A DNA stretch of 64,000 bases from an uncultured Flavobacteriales bacterium. GTDB lineage: Bacteria > Bacteroidota > Bacteroidia > Flavobacteriales_D > Crocinitomicaceae. The notes under the pieces were generated by a model. The model was not told the origin of the DNA and searched no databases. It saw only the letters and a program-made list of their open reading frames with translations. Below, one piece after another: positions 32,659-42,633 of this stretch; the stretch's first letter is position 1, and each line of letters starts with the position of its first letter. The DNA is taken from contig CAJAII010000077.1 in the NCBI GenBank assembly GCA_903939755.1, forward strand, positions 226,508-290,507. The letters are read 5' to 3'. A program made the translations under genes and the position numbers.

Positions 32659-33909
32659 ATGCAACTCAAACGAGTCGTAATAACAGGTTTGGGCGCACTA
32701 ACGCCTATCGGTAATGATGTGGAGTCTTATTGGGACGCACTAATTGCTGGAAAAAGCGGTGCCGCAGAAATTAAGCAATTTGATGCTGATTTATTTAAAA
32801 CCCATTTTGCCTGTGAGTTAAAGGATTTCAACATCGAAGACCATTTAGATAGAAAAGAAGCCCGAAAGTTAGATCAGTTCTCGCAATATGCGCTGGTTTC
32901 TGCCACACAAGCAATAGAAGACGCCAAACTGATGGAAAGCAATCCAAATTGCGATCGAATTGGTGTCGTTTGGGGCTCTGGAGTTGGTGGATTAAAAACC
33001 TTTCAAGACGAAGCACAAAACTTTTTTGAAGGCGATGGAACGCCCCGTTTCAATCCCTTTTTTATTCCCAAAATGATTGCTGATATTGCCTCTGGGCATA
33101 TTTCAATTAAATATGGACTTAGAGGTCCTAATTACGTTACTGTTTCTGCGTGTGCTTCAGCAACCAATGCAATTATAGATGCCTTTAATTTAATCCGACT
33201 AGGCAAGGCAGATGCCATTGTTACGGGAGGATCAGAGGCCGCTGTTAATCAAATGGGAATGGGGGGATTTAACGCATTAAAAGCGTTGTCCACAAGAAAT
33301 GATTCGCCAGAAACGGCATCACGACCATTTGATTTAGATCGAGATGGTTTTGTTTTAGGAGAAGGTGCTGGTGCATTAATCCTGGAAGAACTTGAACATG
33401 CACTTAAGCGTGGGGCAAAAATTTATGCTGAAGTTGCTGGTGGCGGAATGTCTGGTGATGCCTATCATATGACGGCTCCACATCCAGAAGGAATTGGTGC
33501 TAGAAACACCATGGTTGCTGCACTGGAAGATGCTGAATTAAATCCATCGGACGTTGATTATGTTAATGTGCATGGAACATCAACACCACTTGGTGATATC
33601 GCAGAAGTAAAAGCAATAGAGTCGGTGTTTGGCGAGCATGCGTTAAAACTAAACATCAGCTCAACGAAATCCATGACGGGCCACTTACTCGGCGCTGCTG
33701 GGGCTATCGAAGCTATCGCTTGTGTGTTGAGTGTAAAACATGACTTGGTTCCACCTACCATTAATCACTTTACAGACGATCCTGCATTAAATCCAAAACT
33801 TAATTTTACATTCAATAAATTCCAAAAAAGAGTGGTTAATGTAGCCATGTCTAACACCTTTGGATTTGGGGGGCACAATACAAGTGTGATCGTTAAGAAA
33901 TACCATTGA
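32659..33909 (+). CDS. fabF: Beta-ketoacyl-ACP synthase II
   Basis: The 416-residue condensing enzyme elongates acyl-ACP with malonyl-ACP. The catalytic set is complete: C165 in VSACASATNA, H305 in NVHGTSTPLGD, K337, and H342 in TGHLLGAAGA. It lies between acpP and rnc in the conserved bacterial order. Confidence 0.96.
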   Translation: MQLKRVVITGLGALTPIGNDVESYWDALIAGKSGAAEIKQFDADLFKTHFACELKDFNIEDHLDRKEARKLDQFSQYALVSATQAIEDAKLMESNPNCDRIGVVWGSGVGGLKTFQDEAQNFFEGDGTPRFNPFFIPKMIADIASGHISIKYGLRGPNYVTVSACASATNAIIDAFNLIRLGKADAIVTGGSEAAVNQMGMGGFNALKALSTRNDSPETASRPFDLDRDGFVLGEGAGALILEELEHALKRGAKIYAEVAGGGMSGDAYHMTAPHPEGIGARNTMVAALEDAELNPSDVDYVNVHGTSTPLGDIAEVKAIESVFGEHALKLNISSTKSMTGHLLGAAGAIEAIACVLSVKHDLVPPTINHFTDDPALNPKLNFTFNKFQKRVVNVAMSNTFGFGGHNTSVIVKKYH

Positions 33910-33912
33910 TCC

Positions 33913-34638
33913 TTGGGTGTTTTAAACTCCTTCTTTTCAAAGAAAAAATCTCAAGAAGAGATAAAGTTAATTCGTTTTATCATTCAATCTTTTGGCTACC
34001 GGCCCACGAATCTTAGTTTTTTTCAAAAAGCACTTTCTCATAAATCAATTGCGGCAAAAAATGAGGTCGAAGAATCAAATGAACGCCTTGAGTTTTTAGG
34101 AGATGCGATACTTGATGCTGTTATAGCGGAATACCTATACGAAAAATACCCTGGAGACGACGAAGGCTATCTTACAAAGTTGAAGTCAAAGATCGTCAAC
34201 CGAAAAACGCTTTCTGAAATTGGCGAAAAAATGGGGATTCGGAACCATCTCAATTATAGCACTGCAAGAACAATCAACCTGCCTTCTATAGAGGGAAATG
34301 CTTTTGAAGCACTCATGGGGGCGCTCTATCTTGATGGGGGATATAAACAAGTAAAACATAGTCTCCGCAACCATGTTTTGAGAAAATTTGTTGACGTTAA
34401 TAAATTATTGGAAGAGGAAATTGATTTTAAATCCCGATTAATTATTTGGTGTCAAAAAAAAAGGTTGCCCTTGGAATTTGTTGTTGTTTCTGAGAATAAA
34501 CACCAAGGGGCTAATAATTATTCTATTGAAGTAAGAATAAATAAAGCAGTTTATGGGACTGGTGTTGGGGGAAATAAAAAAGAAGCGGAACAAAATGCCT
34601 CCAAAGAAACGTTTAATTTAATGGGAGAAATTGATTAA
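33913..34638 (+). CDS. rnc: Ribonuclease III
   Basis: The 241-residue enzyme cuts double-stranded RNA in rRNA and mRNA maturation. The signature NERLEFLGDAILD is at residues 56-68 with E60 and D64, and E132 in NAFEALMGALYLD completes the metal site. A double-stranded-RNA-binding domain fills about residues 165-238. The start is TTG, three bases after the fabF stop codon; no in-frame ATG precedes the conserved domain. Confidence 0.93.
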   Translation: MGVLNSFFSKKKSQEEIKLIRFIIQSFGYRPTNLSFFQKALSHKSIAAKNEVEESNERLEFLGDAILDAVIAEYLYEKYPGDDEGYLTKLKSKIVNRKTLSEIGEKMGIRNHLNYSTARTINLPSIEGNAFEALMGALYLDGGYKQVKHSLRNHVLRKFVDVNKLLEEEIDFKSRLIIWCQKKRLPLEFVVVSENKHQGANNYSIEVRINKAVYGTGVGGNKKEAEQNASKETFNLMGEID

Positions 34639-34692
34639 TTTACTCATTATTGCTTTTTTTTTCTTTACTTTGTCGTGTAAAAAAAATATAGT

Positions 34693-34923
34693 ATGAGCTG
34701 GACAGACATTATTTATTCTATTGGAGATTTATTTAAGTGGGCCTTTGGCTTTTTTGAATTTGTTCAAAACCATTTCAACAACGTTTTATTGTGCTTAGGC
34801 TTTTTTGGGTTCGCTTATTGGATGAACATACAACGTAAGTATAATGCGAAGGCTAATGTACCTGTCGAATCTAGTGAAAACACTGGATGGTATAAAGATG
34901 GAGACGGAAAGCAAATTAAATAA
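34693..34923 (+). CDS. Small single-span membrane protein
   Basis: The 76-residue product has an amphipathic N-terminal stretch (WTDIIYSIGDLFKWAFGF), one clear membrane segment at about residues 30-45 and a polar C terminus rich in N, E, D and K. It resembles small Flavobacteriales proteins that end a membrane segment in FAYWM (DUF6341-like), but I am not certain of that family. No function is known. It may have its own promoter in the 54-base gap behind rnc. Confidence 0.65.
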   Translation: MSWTDIIYSIGDLFKWAFGFFEFVQNHFNNVLLCLGFFGFAYWMNIQRKYNAKANVPVESSENTGWYKDGDGKQIK

Positions 34924-34952
34924 TTCCCCCTTTTATTTCTTGTAATACCTTT

Positions 34953-35696
34953 TTAAGTTAACGAGGCCTTTAAGTATTCCCTGTTCATTCTTGCAATATT
35001 TTCTAACGAAATCCCTTTGGGGCATTCTACTTCACATGCGCCAGTATTGGTGCAATTCCCAAATCCTTCGGCATCCATTTGATTAACCATGTTTATAACA
35101 CGGTCTCTGGCTTCTACTTTTCCCTGCGGTAGCAAAGAGAATTGGGAAACTTTAGCAGACACAAACAACATGGCAGAAGAGTTTTTACATGTGGCAACAC
35201 AAGCACCACAACCGATACAAGTTGCTGCATCAAAAGCTTTGTCTGCATCGTGTTTTGGAATAGGAATGGTATTGGCATCGATCGTGTTTCCAGAAGTGTT
35301 CACGGAAATAAATCCGCCAGATTGTTGAATTCTATCGAAAGCACTTCTATCTACAACAAGGTCTTTTATTACTGGAAAACCTTTTGCCCGAAATGGTTCA
35401 ATGTAAATGGTGTCGCCGTCTTTAAACTTGCGCATATGCAATTGACATGTTGTAACAAGTCTATCAGGCCCGTGTGCTTCGCCATTAATAAACAAAGAAC
35501 ACATACCACAAATACCTTCTCGACAATCATGGTCAAAGGCAACAGTGTCTTCTCCTTTAATAATTAACTCATCGTTTAATATATCCAACATTTCAAGAAA
35601 AGACATGTCAGGTTCTATATTATCAACGGTGTAATCCACCATCTTTCCTTTTGTGCTAGCGTCATTTTGGCGCCAAATTTTGAGTGCTAATTTCAT
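34953..35696 (-). CDS. sdhB: Succinate dehydrogenase/fumarate reductase iron-sulfur subunit
   Basis: The 247-residue subunit relays electrons between the flavin and the membrane quinone site. The [2Fe-2S] ligands are in [10 protein letters not shown] with a later Cys, and the other clusters in [11 protein letters not shown] and the C-terminal [12 protein letters not shown]. The Bacteroidota version is closest to the quinone-linked B-type enzymes. It is the last gene of sdhCAB; 27 bases separate it from sdhA. Confidence 0.94.
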   Translation of the reverse strand: MKLALKIWRQNDASTKGKMVDYTVDNIEPDMSFLEMLDILNDELIIKGEDTVAFDHDCREGICGMCSLFINGEAHGPDRLVTTCQLHMRKFKDGDTIYIEPFRAKGFPVIKDLVVDRSAFDRIQQSGGFISVNTSGNTIDANTIPIPKHDADKAFDAATCIGCGACVATCKNSSAMLFVSAKVSQFSLLPQGKVEARDRVINMVNQMDAEGFGNCTNTGACEVECPKGISLENIARMNREYLKASLT

Positions 35697-35723
35697 GATA
35701 TTATTGCTTAGTAAGCGTCACTA

Positions 35724-37724
35724 TTATTTATAACTTCTTTGAACTAATTTTACATTTTCAAACGACAAAGGCTCTTTATGAAGAACTGCATCGCTCGGAT
35801 TTCCTTTGTATTCCCACGCAGCGACATAAGCGAAGTTTTCATCGTCCCTTTGGGCTTCCCCGTCCGGTGTTTGATACTCCTCTCGGAAATGACCACCACA
35901 AGATTCATTTCTATGCAACGCATCTTTAGCGAAAAGCTCCCCTAATTCTAGAAAATCAGCAACGCGCATTGCTTTTGCTAATTCTGGGTTAAAGCTATCG
36001 GATGTGCCGGGTATTTTTACTTCCTTATAAAAGTCTTCTCTGATTTGAGCTATTTCCTGCTGCGCTTCTTTTAAGCCCTTTTCGTTTCTTGACATCCCCA
36101 CTTTATCCCACATTATTTTTCCTAATTTCTTGTGAAAATAATCCGCTGGCTTACTGCCTCCGTTGTTCATCAAACGATTAATCTGATCCACCACGTTTTT
36201 CTCTGCGGTATCAAATTCTGGTGAATCTGTCGGTATTTTGCCCATTTTAATATCTGGTGCCAAATAATCTCCAATTGTATAGGGTAATACAAAATAACCA
36301 TCGGCCAAACCTTGCATCAAAGCAGATGCCCCTAATCGATTGGCGCCATGGTCAGAAAAATTAGATTCCCCAATTGAAAAACAACCAGGAATTGTTGTTT
36401 GGAGGTTATAATCAACCCACGTTCCTCCCATCGTATAATGAACGGCAGGGTAAATCATCATCGGTGTTGAATAGGGGTCTTCATCCACTATTTTCTCATA
36501 CATCTGAAAAAGATTTCCGTATTTATTGGCCACGACCTCCGTTCCTAATTTAATCACCAATGATTTATCATTTTCATCAAGGTGCTTAAGACGCGCCTGG
36601 TCGATTCCGTATCGTTCAATGGCTGCAGCGAAATCTAAATAAACTGCTTCACCTGTTTTATTAACACCAAAACCTGCATCGCATCTTTCTTTTGCTGCTC
36701 GCGAAGCAATATCCCTAGGCACCAAGTTACCAAAAGCGGGGTAGCGACGTTCCAAATAATAATCGCGATCTTCTTCGGCTATTTGTGTGGGCTTAATTTT
36801 TCCTTCTCTTATTAGTTTCGCGTCTTCTAATTTTAATGGTACCCATATGCGACCATCATTTCGAAGTGATTCAGACATCAATGTTAATTTCGCTTGATGA
36901 TCACCAGAAACAGGGATACAAGTTGGATGGATCTGCGTATAACAAGGATTGGCGAAAAAAGCACCTCTTTTATGTATTTTCCAAGCTGCCGTTACGTTAC
37001 TTCCCATGGCATTGGTTGAAAGAAAGAAAACATTTCCATATCCACCAGAAGCAATAACCACCGCGTGAGCTGAATGGCGCTCAATTTTACCTGAAACCAT
37101 GTCTCTAGCAATAATACCCCTTGCTTTACCGTCAACAATTACCAAATCGAGCATTTCATGGCGATTGTACATTTTAATTTTTCCTCGGCCTATTTGTCTG
37201 TTCATGGCGGAATAAGCACCCAATAACAATTGTTGCCCCGTTTGTCCTTTTGCATAAAAAGTTCGAGATACAAGGGTTCCACCAAATGATCTGTTATCTA
37301 AAAGCCCACCGTATTCTCTAGCGAAAGGAACACCTTGCGCAACGCATTGGTCGATAATATTCGTAGAAACCTCAGCTAAACGATGCACATTTGATTCTCG
37401 AGCACGGTAATCTCCCCCTTTAACGGTATCGTAAAATAAACGAAAGGTAGAATCTCCATCTCCTTGATAATTTTTTGCAGCATTAATTCCTCCTTGTGCA
37501 GCAATCGAGTGCGCACGACGCGGTGAATCTTGAAAACAAAACGCTTTTACGTTATAGCCTAATTCGGCAAGGGTGGCTGCGGCAGAGCCTCCGGCTAATC
37601 CTGTTCCCACAATAATAATATCAAGATTCCGCTTATTTGCGGGATTAACCAAATTGATGTGGTCTTTGTAATGTGTCCATTTTTCAGCTATAGGGCCTGT
37701 TGGAATTTTTGAGTCTAAAGCCAT
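35724..37724 (-). CDS. sdhA: Succinate dehydrogenase/fumarate reductase flavoprotein subunit
   Basis: The 666-residue catalytic subunit oxidises succinate. The N-terminal FAD-binding motif [13 protein letters not shown] is followed by [19 protein letters not shown] (His for FAD attachment). The active-site region [12 protein letters not shown] is near residue 260 and the C-terminal capping segment [13 protein letters not shown] follows. The gene lies between sdhC and sdhB with short gaps; the three act as complex II in the inner membrane. Confidence 0.95.
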   Translation of the reverse strand: MALDSKIPTGPIAEKWTHYKDHINLVNPANKRNLDIIIVGTGLAGGSAAATLAELGYNVKAFCFQDSPRRAHSIAAQGGINAAKNYQGDGDSTFRLFYDTVKGGDYRARESNVHRLAEVSTNIIDQCVAQGVPFAREYGGLLDNRSFGGTLVSRTFYAKGQTGQQLLLGAYSAMNRQIGRGKIKMYNRHEMLDLVIVDGKARGIIARDMVSGKIERHSAHAVVIASGGYGNVFFLSTNAMGSNVTAAWKIHKRGAFFANPCYTQIHPTCIPVSGDHQAKLTLMSESLRNDGRIWVPLKLEDAKLIREGKIKPTQIAEEDRDYYLERRYPAFGNLVPRDIASRAAKERCDAGFGVNKTGEAVYLDFAAAIERYGIDQARLKHLDENDKSLVIKLGTEVVANKYGNLFQMYEKIVDEDPYSTPMMIYPAVHYTMGGTWVDYNLQTTIPGCFSIGESNFSDHGANRLGASALMQGLADGYFVLPYTIGDYLAPDIKMGKIPTDSPEFDTAEKNVVDQINRLMNNGGSKPADYFHKKLGKIMWDKVGMSRNEKGLKEAQQEIAQIREDFYKEVKIPGTSDSFNPELAKAMRVADFLELGELFAKDALHRNESCGGHFREEYQTPDGEAQRDDENFAYVAAWEYKGNPSDAVLHKEPLSFENVKLVQRSYK

Positions 37725-37730
37725 TCTTAA

Positions 37731-38396
37731 TTAATGATTAAAGTGGTGAAAAAGTGCTATAAAAATGAACCCAAAAGGGACAATAACAGCAAAAGCATAT
37801 CCAAACTTGTGGATCGCTTTTGAATATTTATTATTAACGCCTATGGATTGAAAAGACGAATTGAAACCATGCCATAAATGCAGGAATAAAAAGAAAAATG
37901 AAAAAGAATAAATCGCAGTTCTCATAGGGCTTTCAAACTTTTCTCCTAGTTCATGAAAATAACGATGAGTATCCAAGGGGTTTACCTCTACATATTTATA
38001 TGCCATTTCTGGAACCCAGAAATCATAAAAGTGAAGGCCTAAAAAAGATAAAACCACTATTCCTGAGATAATCATGTTTCTTGAAGACCAAGAGGCATTA
38101 GACGCGCCGTTGTATTTAGCATAAGCTATTGGCCGAGAGGACCTATTTTTAAAATCTAAAACAAAACCCATAATAAAATGAAATAATACCCCAATAATTA
38201 GTACGGGCTGCATTACAAATTGAATTAAAGGGTTATTGCCCATAAAATGGGCCATCATATTAAATAGCTCTTCGCTAAAAACAGACATCAAATTAACAAA
38301 GAAATGGATCGACAAAAAAGTAATCAAAAACAAACCGGAAAGTGCCATAGCAACTTTCTTGGCAATTGATGACTTTAAAATGGTTGGATTGGTCAT
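37731..38396 (-). CDS. sdhC: Succinate dehydrogenase cytochrome b subunit
   Basis: The 221-residue subunit has five membrane helices, as in B-type (two-heme, single-polypeptide) anchors. Likely heme-ligand His residues lie in helices near 27, 67, 120 and 173. It anchors sdhA and sdhB and hands electrons to menaquinone. It is the first gene of the sdhCAB operon, six bases from sdhA, with a -7 box 25 bases ahead. Confidence 0.9.
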   Translation of the reverse strand: MTNPTILKSSIAKKVAMALSGLFLITFLSIHFFVNLMSVFSEELFNMMAHFMGNNPLIQFVMQPVLIIGVLFHFIMGFVLDFKNRSSRPIAYAKYNGASNASWSSRNMIISGIVVLSFLGLHFYDFWVPEMAYKYVEVNPLDTHRYFHELGEKFESPMRTAIYSFSFFFLFLHLWHGFNSSFQSIGVNNKYSKAIHKFGYAFAVIVPFGFIFIALFHHFNH

Positions 38397-38421
38397 AATT
38401 TAAATACTAAAATAATCACTG

Positions 38422-38429
38422 CAAATTTA
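38422..38429 (-). promoter_or_regulatory. -7 promoter box of the sdhCAB operon
   Basis: TAAATTTG on the minus strand is a perfect TAnnTTTG match ending 25 bases before the sdhC ATG. Confidence 0.45.
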
Positions 38430-38472
38430 GTCCTTTGAAAAATTAAAAGGGGCAATTAATGCTTATTTAGAA

Positions 38473-39372
38473 TTAATTTAAATAGTTGATTTTTGCCTCG
38501 GCCTCAGTAACCGTTAGCTGTACTTTTTTTCCAAAAACTATGGCTCTATTATCTTCAATGTGTCCGGCGGGAAAGTTAAACATAACAGGTGTGGTTGAGA
38601 ATCGTAGCTGTTCTAATACAATCTCTTCGATTGTTCTTCCCAATGGTGGGTCTGTGTCTTCTAAATCCGTTATCCCACCAATAATTAAGCCTTTTATTTT
38701 GTGTAATACACCTGCTTTTTTTAAGGCAAAAAACATTCTTTCAACTTGATAATAATGTTCTCCTACATCCTCCAAAAACAAAATACTATCCTCAAAGTCA
38801 TATTGATCATCCGTACCCAACATGCTGTAAACAATGCTGAGGTTGCCGCCAATTAAATTTCCAATTGCTACGCCGGGTTTGTTGGATTGATTTGGGGCCA
38901 CTGAAATGTGGGGCCACTGCCCGATAAGACAATTGACTAAAGTAGAGATTGAAGCAGTGGTGTTTTTCTCAAAGTTAATTGGCATGGATCCATGAATGCT
39001 TTGAACACCCAATTTATTCAGGCGATGATGAAAGACGGTAATATCACTGAATCCAATCAACCATTTAGGCTCACGTAACATGTTCGCCCAATTTATTCGG
39101 TCTACTAAACGGATACTTCCATATCCGCCTCTTGCACAAAGTATCGCTCGGACATCGGGGTGGTCTATCCCAAATTGGAGATCCAACATTCTTTCTTCGT
39201 CTGTTCCTGAAAAATAATAGTGATTACCGAAGCAATTCTTGCTTAGCAACACCTTAAATCCTTTTTCCTCGAGGAGATTTTTTGCAAAAGAAATCGCCTT
39301 CGGATCCATTAGTTTTGCTGGCGCCGAAATATAAACTAGGTCTCCTGGGTTTAATCTGGGTGGGTGAATCAT
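38473..39372 (-). CDS. LD-carboxypeptidase (S66 family)
   Basis: The 299-residue protein fits peptidase S66: VYISAPAKL at the start, GFSDITVFHHRL near 108-119 and the nucleophile region HGSMPINFE directly after, with FLEDVGEHYYQVERMF near 205. Such enzymes trim the terminal D-Ala from murein tetrapeptides during recycling; some members are microcin-immunity proteins. Four bases of overlap with ispD place both in one unit. Confidence 0.88.
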   Translation of the reverse strand: MIHPPRLNPGDLVYISAPAKLMDPKAISFAKNLLEEKGFKVLLSKNCFGNHYYFSGTDEERMLDLQFGIDHPDVRAILCARGGYGSIRLVDRINWANMLREPKWLIGFSDITVFHHRLNKLGVQSIHGSMPINFEKNTTASISTLVNCLIGQWPHISVAPNQSNKPGVAIGNLIGGNLSIVYSMLGTDDQYDFEDSILFLEDVGEHYYQVERMFFALKKAGVLHKIKGLIIGGITDLEDTDPPLGRTIEEIVLEQLRFSTTPVMFNFPAGHIEDNRAIVFGKKVQLTVTEAEAKINYLN

Positions 39373-40037
39373 GGCTTAGCTATTAATAATTGGGCGATTT
39401 TGAGATCGAATTCATCCGTGATTTTAATGTTTTCCGCATTGCTGCTAACAAAATGAATCTTTCCTCCCATTTGTTCTACTAAGGAAGCGTCGTCTGTTAT
39501 GTTTTCGGTGAATTCCTGACAATATGCCTTCTTAATTGTTTCCGCGTGAAAGCATTGTGGGGTATGAATTATCTGAAAGTTTTTCCGGTCTACTGCAAAA
39601 TTACCCTTTGCATTTACCTGTCTTATCGTATCCTTTAAATCAACGACTGGAACAACCGCTTCAAACGTCTCTAGCGAGGAAAAACAACGTTCAATAGTTG
39701 CCGCTGATACGAACGGCCTGACACCATCATGTACAGCTATATGCTCGCCATGTGCCATTTTAAGCGCATTTTTTATCGAATGAAAACGCTCCGTTCCCCC
39801 AACAACAAGGGTGTGTGGAACATTAAAGCCTATCGAATTAATTTGCGATTTCCAATAATCTACCCAATCGTTTGGTAAGGTAACAATGATCTCTAAGTGC
39901 TGGTCAAATAAATGGAAGGCATTAATTGTATGTGCTAAAATGGGGAGGTTTCCAATGAGCAGAAATTGCTTGGGAATAACATTTCCTGTTCGTCTTCCTA
40001 TTCCTCCAGCGGTAATAATAACAGATCGTTTTATCAT
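39369..40037 (-). CDS. ispD: 2-C-methyl-D-erythritol 4-phosphate cytidylyltransferase
   Basis: The start is the ATG at 40037, giving 222 residues; an in-frame TTG two codons upstream lies inside a -7 box and is rejected. It performs the CTP-dependent step of the MEP isoprenoid pathway. The nucleotide-binding loop [17 protein letters not shown] is near residues 9-25 and HDGVRPFV in the middle is canonical. The pathway's ispG is also in this window. Isoprenoids feed the carotenoid genes and UppP's lipid carrier. Confidence 0.92.
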   Translation of the reverse strand: MIKRSVIITAGGIGRRTGNVIPKQFLLIGNLPILAHTINAFHLFDQHLEIIVTLPNDWVDYWKSQINSIGFNVPHTLVVGGTERFHSIKNALKMAHGEHIAVHDGVRPFVSAATIERCFSSLETFEAVVPVVDLKDTIRQVNAKGNFAVDRKNFQIIHTPQCFHAETIKKAYCQEFTENITDDASLVEQMGGKIHFVSSNAENIKITDEFDLKIAQLLIAKP

Positions 40038-40040
40038 GCT

Positions 40041-40048
40041 CAAAAATA
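40041..40048 (-). promoter_or_regulatory. -7 promoter box before ispD
   Basis: TATTTTTG on the minus strand ends three bases (AGC) before the ATG at 40037. It overlaps the in-frame TTG at 40043, so it decides the start and predicts a leaderless mRNA. Confidence 0.5.
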
Positions 40049-40096
40049 AGTATAAGTCTGATATCTACAATTTTTACGAGTTTACCCTTGTTTTTC

Positions 40097-40104
40097 TACC
40101 TTTG
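40097..40104 (+). promoter_or_regulatory. -7 promoter box before cysS
   Basis: TACCTTTG matches TAnnTTTG and ends 16 bases before the cysS ATG at 40121. It rules out the upstream TTG at 40088. Confidence 0.45.
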
Positions 40105-40120
40105 TATAAAATCATGTCCC

Positions 40121-41590
40121 ATGACAATGCGAAAAGGCAGGCTAACTATTTATAATACCCTAAGTGGTAACAAGGAATTGTTTTGTTCAATAAACAAAGA
40201 TTTTGTGGGAATGTATGTTTGTGGACCAACCGTATACAATTATGTTCACTTAGGAAATTGTCGCACATTCATTTCTTTCGACTTAGCGTACCGCTATTTA
40301 CTGCATCTTGGATACCAAGTTCGGTATGTAAGAAACATCACGGATGTTGGTCATTTAGAAAGCGACGCTGATGAAGGGGAAGATAAAATATCCATTAAAG
40401 CACGGCTCGAAAAATTGGAACCAATGGAAATCGTGCAGCAATACACTATCGATTTTCATCAAGTAATGAATGCATTCAATGCACTACCACCAAACATTGA
40501 ACCCACAGCAACCGGACACCTTATCGAACAAATTGAATTCATTCAATCCATCCTAAAAAATGGTTTTGCCTATGAGTCAAATGGCTCTGTTTATTTTGAT
40601 GTAGAAAAATACAACAAGGCTTTTCCATATGGAGAATTGTCTGGAAGAAAAATAGAAGATTTAATCGCTAACTCAAGGCCACTTGACGGACAAAATGAAA
40701 AACGAGCCCCCCTTGATTTTGCCCTTTGGAAAAATGCTTCAGCAGAACACATTATGAAGTGGCCATCTCCATGGGGAATTGGATTTCCAGGATGGCACCT
40801 AGAATGCTCCGCCATGAGTGGTAAATATTTAGGAGAAACCTTTGATATTCACGGAGGTGGAATGGATCTTAAATTTCCGCATCACGAATGTGAAATTGCG
40901 CAGGGTTGTGCCGCCACTGGTAAAAAACCTGTTCATTATTGGATGCATGCCAACATGCTCACGCTTAACGGAAAAAAAATGAGTAAGTCAGCGGGGAATT
41001 CGTTATTGCCGAACGAGCTGTTTTCTGGAGAAAACAACTTGCTAAATAAGGGTTTTGACCCCATGGTTGTTCGCTTTTTTATGATGCAGGCACACTATCG
41101 AAGCACCTTAGATTTTACAAGTGAGGCTTTAAGCGCTGCAGAAAAAGGTTTTAAGAAACTCCTGTTGTCATTAGAAAATCTAGCGTTAATTGTTCCGTCT
41201 GACCAATCCACCATAGACGTCTCTTCACTTGTTGATAGTTTTTATGATGCAATGGATGATGATTTCAATGCACCTGCCTTGGTGGCTAATTTATTTGAAG
41301 CTGTTAAACAAATCAATGCGATACTTGAGGGCAAAGAATCGCTAAAAAAAGAAGATTTAGCTCTTCTAAAAGATGAAATGTGTGGCTTTGTTTTCGAGGT
41401 CTTGGGACTGAAACCTATTTTAGAGAAATCAGCAGATAATCGTTTAGTTGGTGTGATGGACCTAATGTTGGACTTGCGATCAAGAGCGCGAGAGAATAAA
41501 GATTGGGCGACATCGGATAAAATTAGAGATGGACTCTTGAATGCCGGGATTCATGTTAAGGATGAAAAAAATGGCGCAAGTTGGAAATAA
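40121..41590 (+). CDS. cysS: Cysteinyl-tRNA synthetase
   Basis: The start ATG at 40121 gives 489 residues ([14 protein letters not shown]); a second ATG two codons later is also possible. This class I synthetase has the first zinc Cys and HIGH-equivalent in [15 protein letters not shown], further zinc ligands in [10 protein letters not shown] and the HHE pair, and KKMSKSAGN as the KMSKS loop. A helical anticodon-binding part follows. It charges tRNA-Cys in the cytoplasm. It is divergent from ispD. Confidence 0.95.
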   Translation: MTMRKGRLTIYNTLSGNKELFCSINKDFVGMYVCGPTVYNYVHLGNCRTFISFDLAYRYLLHLGYQVRYVRNITDVGHLESDADEGEDKISIKARLEKLEPMEIVQQYTIDFHQVMNAFNALPPNIEPTATGHLIEQIEFIQSILKNGFAYESNGSVYFDVEKYNKAFPYGELSGRKIEDLIANSRPLDGQNEKRAPLDFALWKNASAEHIMKWPSPWGIGFPGWHLECSAMSGKYLGETFDIHGGGMDLKFPHHECEIAQGCAATGKKPVHYWMHANMLTLNGKKMSKSAGNSLLPNELFSGENNLLNKGFDPMVVRFFMMQAHYRSTLDFTSEALSAAEKGFKKLLLSLENLALIVPSDQSTIDVSSLVDSFYDAMDDDFNAPALVANLFEAVKQINAILEGKESLKKEDLALLKDEMCGFVFEVLGLKPILEKSADNRLVGVMDLMLDLRSRARENKDWATSDKIRDGLLNAGIHVKDEKNGASWK

Positions 41591-41611
41591 CAAAATATAT
41601 TCTTTTAAGCA

Positions 41612-42124
41612 ATGGCATTAATTAAATCTTGTAAAGACCTTTCTCCTCAATTCGGAGAAGATTGTTACTTAGCAGAGAACGCTACCATAATAGGCGACGT
41701 GATAATGGGACAACAATGCTCCGTTTGGTTCAATGCGGTTATTAGAGGAGATGTTAATTCTATTCGAATAGGGAACAAAGTCAATATTCAAGATGGTGCC
41801 GTATTACATTGTACCTATCAAAAAACAAGCGTTTCTATTGGAAATAACGTTTCCATCGGACATAATGCGCTCGTCCATGGGTGTACGATTGAAGACAATG
41901 TGTTGATTGGAATGGGGGCAATTGTTATGGATAATTGCCACATAGAATCAAATTGTATTGTTGCTGCAGGGGCTGTCGTGTTAGAAGGGACGCGTGTAGA
42001 GTCTTGGAGTATTTACGGGGGCGTCCCCGCAAAAAAAATTAAGACGTTGTCTCCTGAACTTTTTGAGGGGGAGGTAATGCGAATTGCTGATAATTATGTT
42101 TTTTACTCCGGTTGGTTTAAATAG
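41612..42124 (+). CDS. Gamma-carbonic anhydrase-like hexapeptide-repeat protein
   Basis: The 170-residue protein is a left-handed beta-helix with repeated hexapeptide steps (NATIIGDVIMG, SIRIGNKVNIQDGAVLHCT, VSIGNNVSIGHNALVHGCTI). Metal-binding His are present at the canonical sites (LHC, GHN, VHG). It belongs to the CaiE/YrdA/gamma-carbonic-anhydrase group, forming trimers in the cytoplasm. Carbonic anhydrase activity is plausible but many members are inactive or of unknown role. It follows cysS by 21 bases. Confidence 0.85.
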   Translation: MALIKSCKDLSPQFGEDCYLAENATIIGDVIMGQQCSVWFNAVIRGDVNSIRIGNKVNIQDGAVLHCTYQKTSVSIGNNVSIGHNALVHGCTIEDNVLIGMGAIVMDNCHIESNCIVAAGAVVLEGTRVESWSIYGGVPAKKIKTLSPELFEGEVMRIADNYVFYSGWFK

Positions 42125-42170
42125 ATGGCCTTTTGATTTTTTTTTAGTTAATTTGTTAAAATATAAATTT

Positions 42171-42617
42171 ATGAAACGCTTTATTTTTCTCTCGATGATA
42201 TTTCTTTCAATCGGGTTATTTTCGTGTAAGAAATATTCGGAGGGTGGGTTAAAAAACATGGCGGCGAGTCACATTAGAGGAACGTGGAAACTGGAAACCT
42301 ATCTCCTTAATAATATTGACTTTACGGGTGATTTATTAATCAATAGTTACAAAGAAACTTTCAATGAGGAAGGCACATATTCTAGGCAACTTATTGATAC
42401 ATTTAACCAGGTTTTAAACACTTCTGGAGGGTGGGATTTTGAAGGCGAACGTAGCCTCTTAACCATCTTGGGCGCTGGGGACTTTCTATTGACGGCAGGG
42501 TCTTCAACTGCAACAGCTCCACGTAGTTATACGATAGAACGTTTAACAAAAGCGGAACTTTGGTACTCCTATGAGGATGGTTTAGGGAAGCATGACTTTA
42601 GGCTAATTAAACAATAA
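42171..42617 (+). CDS. Small lipoprotein, lipocalin-like
   Basis: The start ATG at 42171 gives 148 residues with a lipoprotein signal (MKRFIFLSMIFLSIGLFSC, Cys at 19) followed by KKYSEGG. The body has the 'GTWKLETYLLNN' opening and beta-strand pattern of lipocalin-like small lipoproteins of Bacteroidota. The open frame extends 29 codons further upstream into the carbonic anhydrase-like gene but lacks a signal there. No function is known. It precedes an M24 peptidase gene. Confidence 0.75.
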   Translation: MKRFIFLSMIFLSIGLFSCKKYSEGGLKNMAASHIRGTWKLETYLLNNIDFTGDLLINSYKETFNEEGTYSRQLIDTFNQVLNTSGGWDFEGERSLLTILGAGDFLLTAGSSTATAPRSYTIERLTKAELWYSYEDGLGKHDFRLIKQ

Positions 42618-42633
42618 TACCTCCTCCACAGCA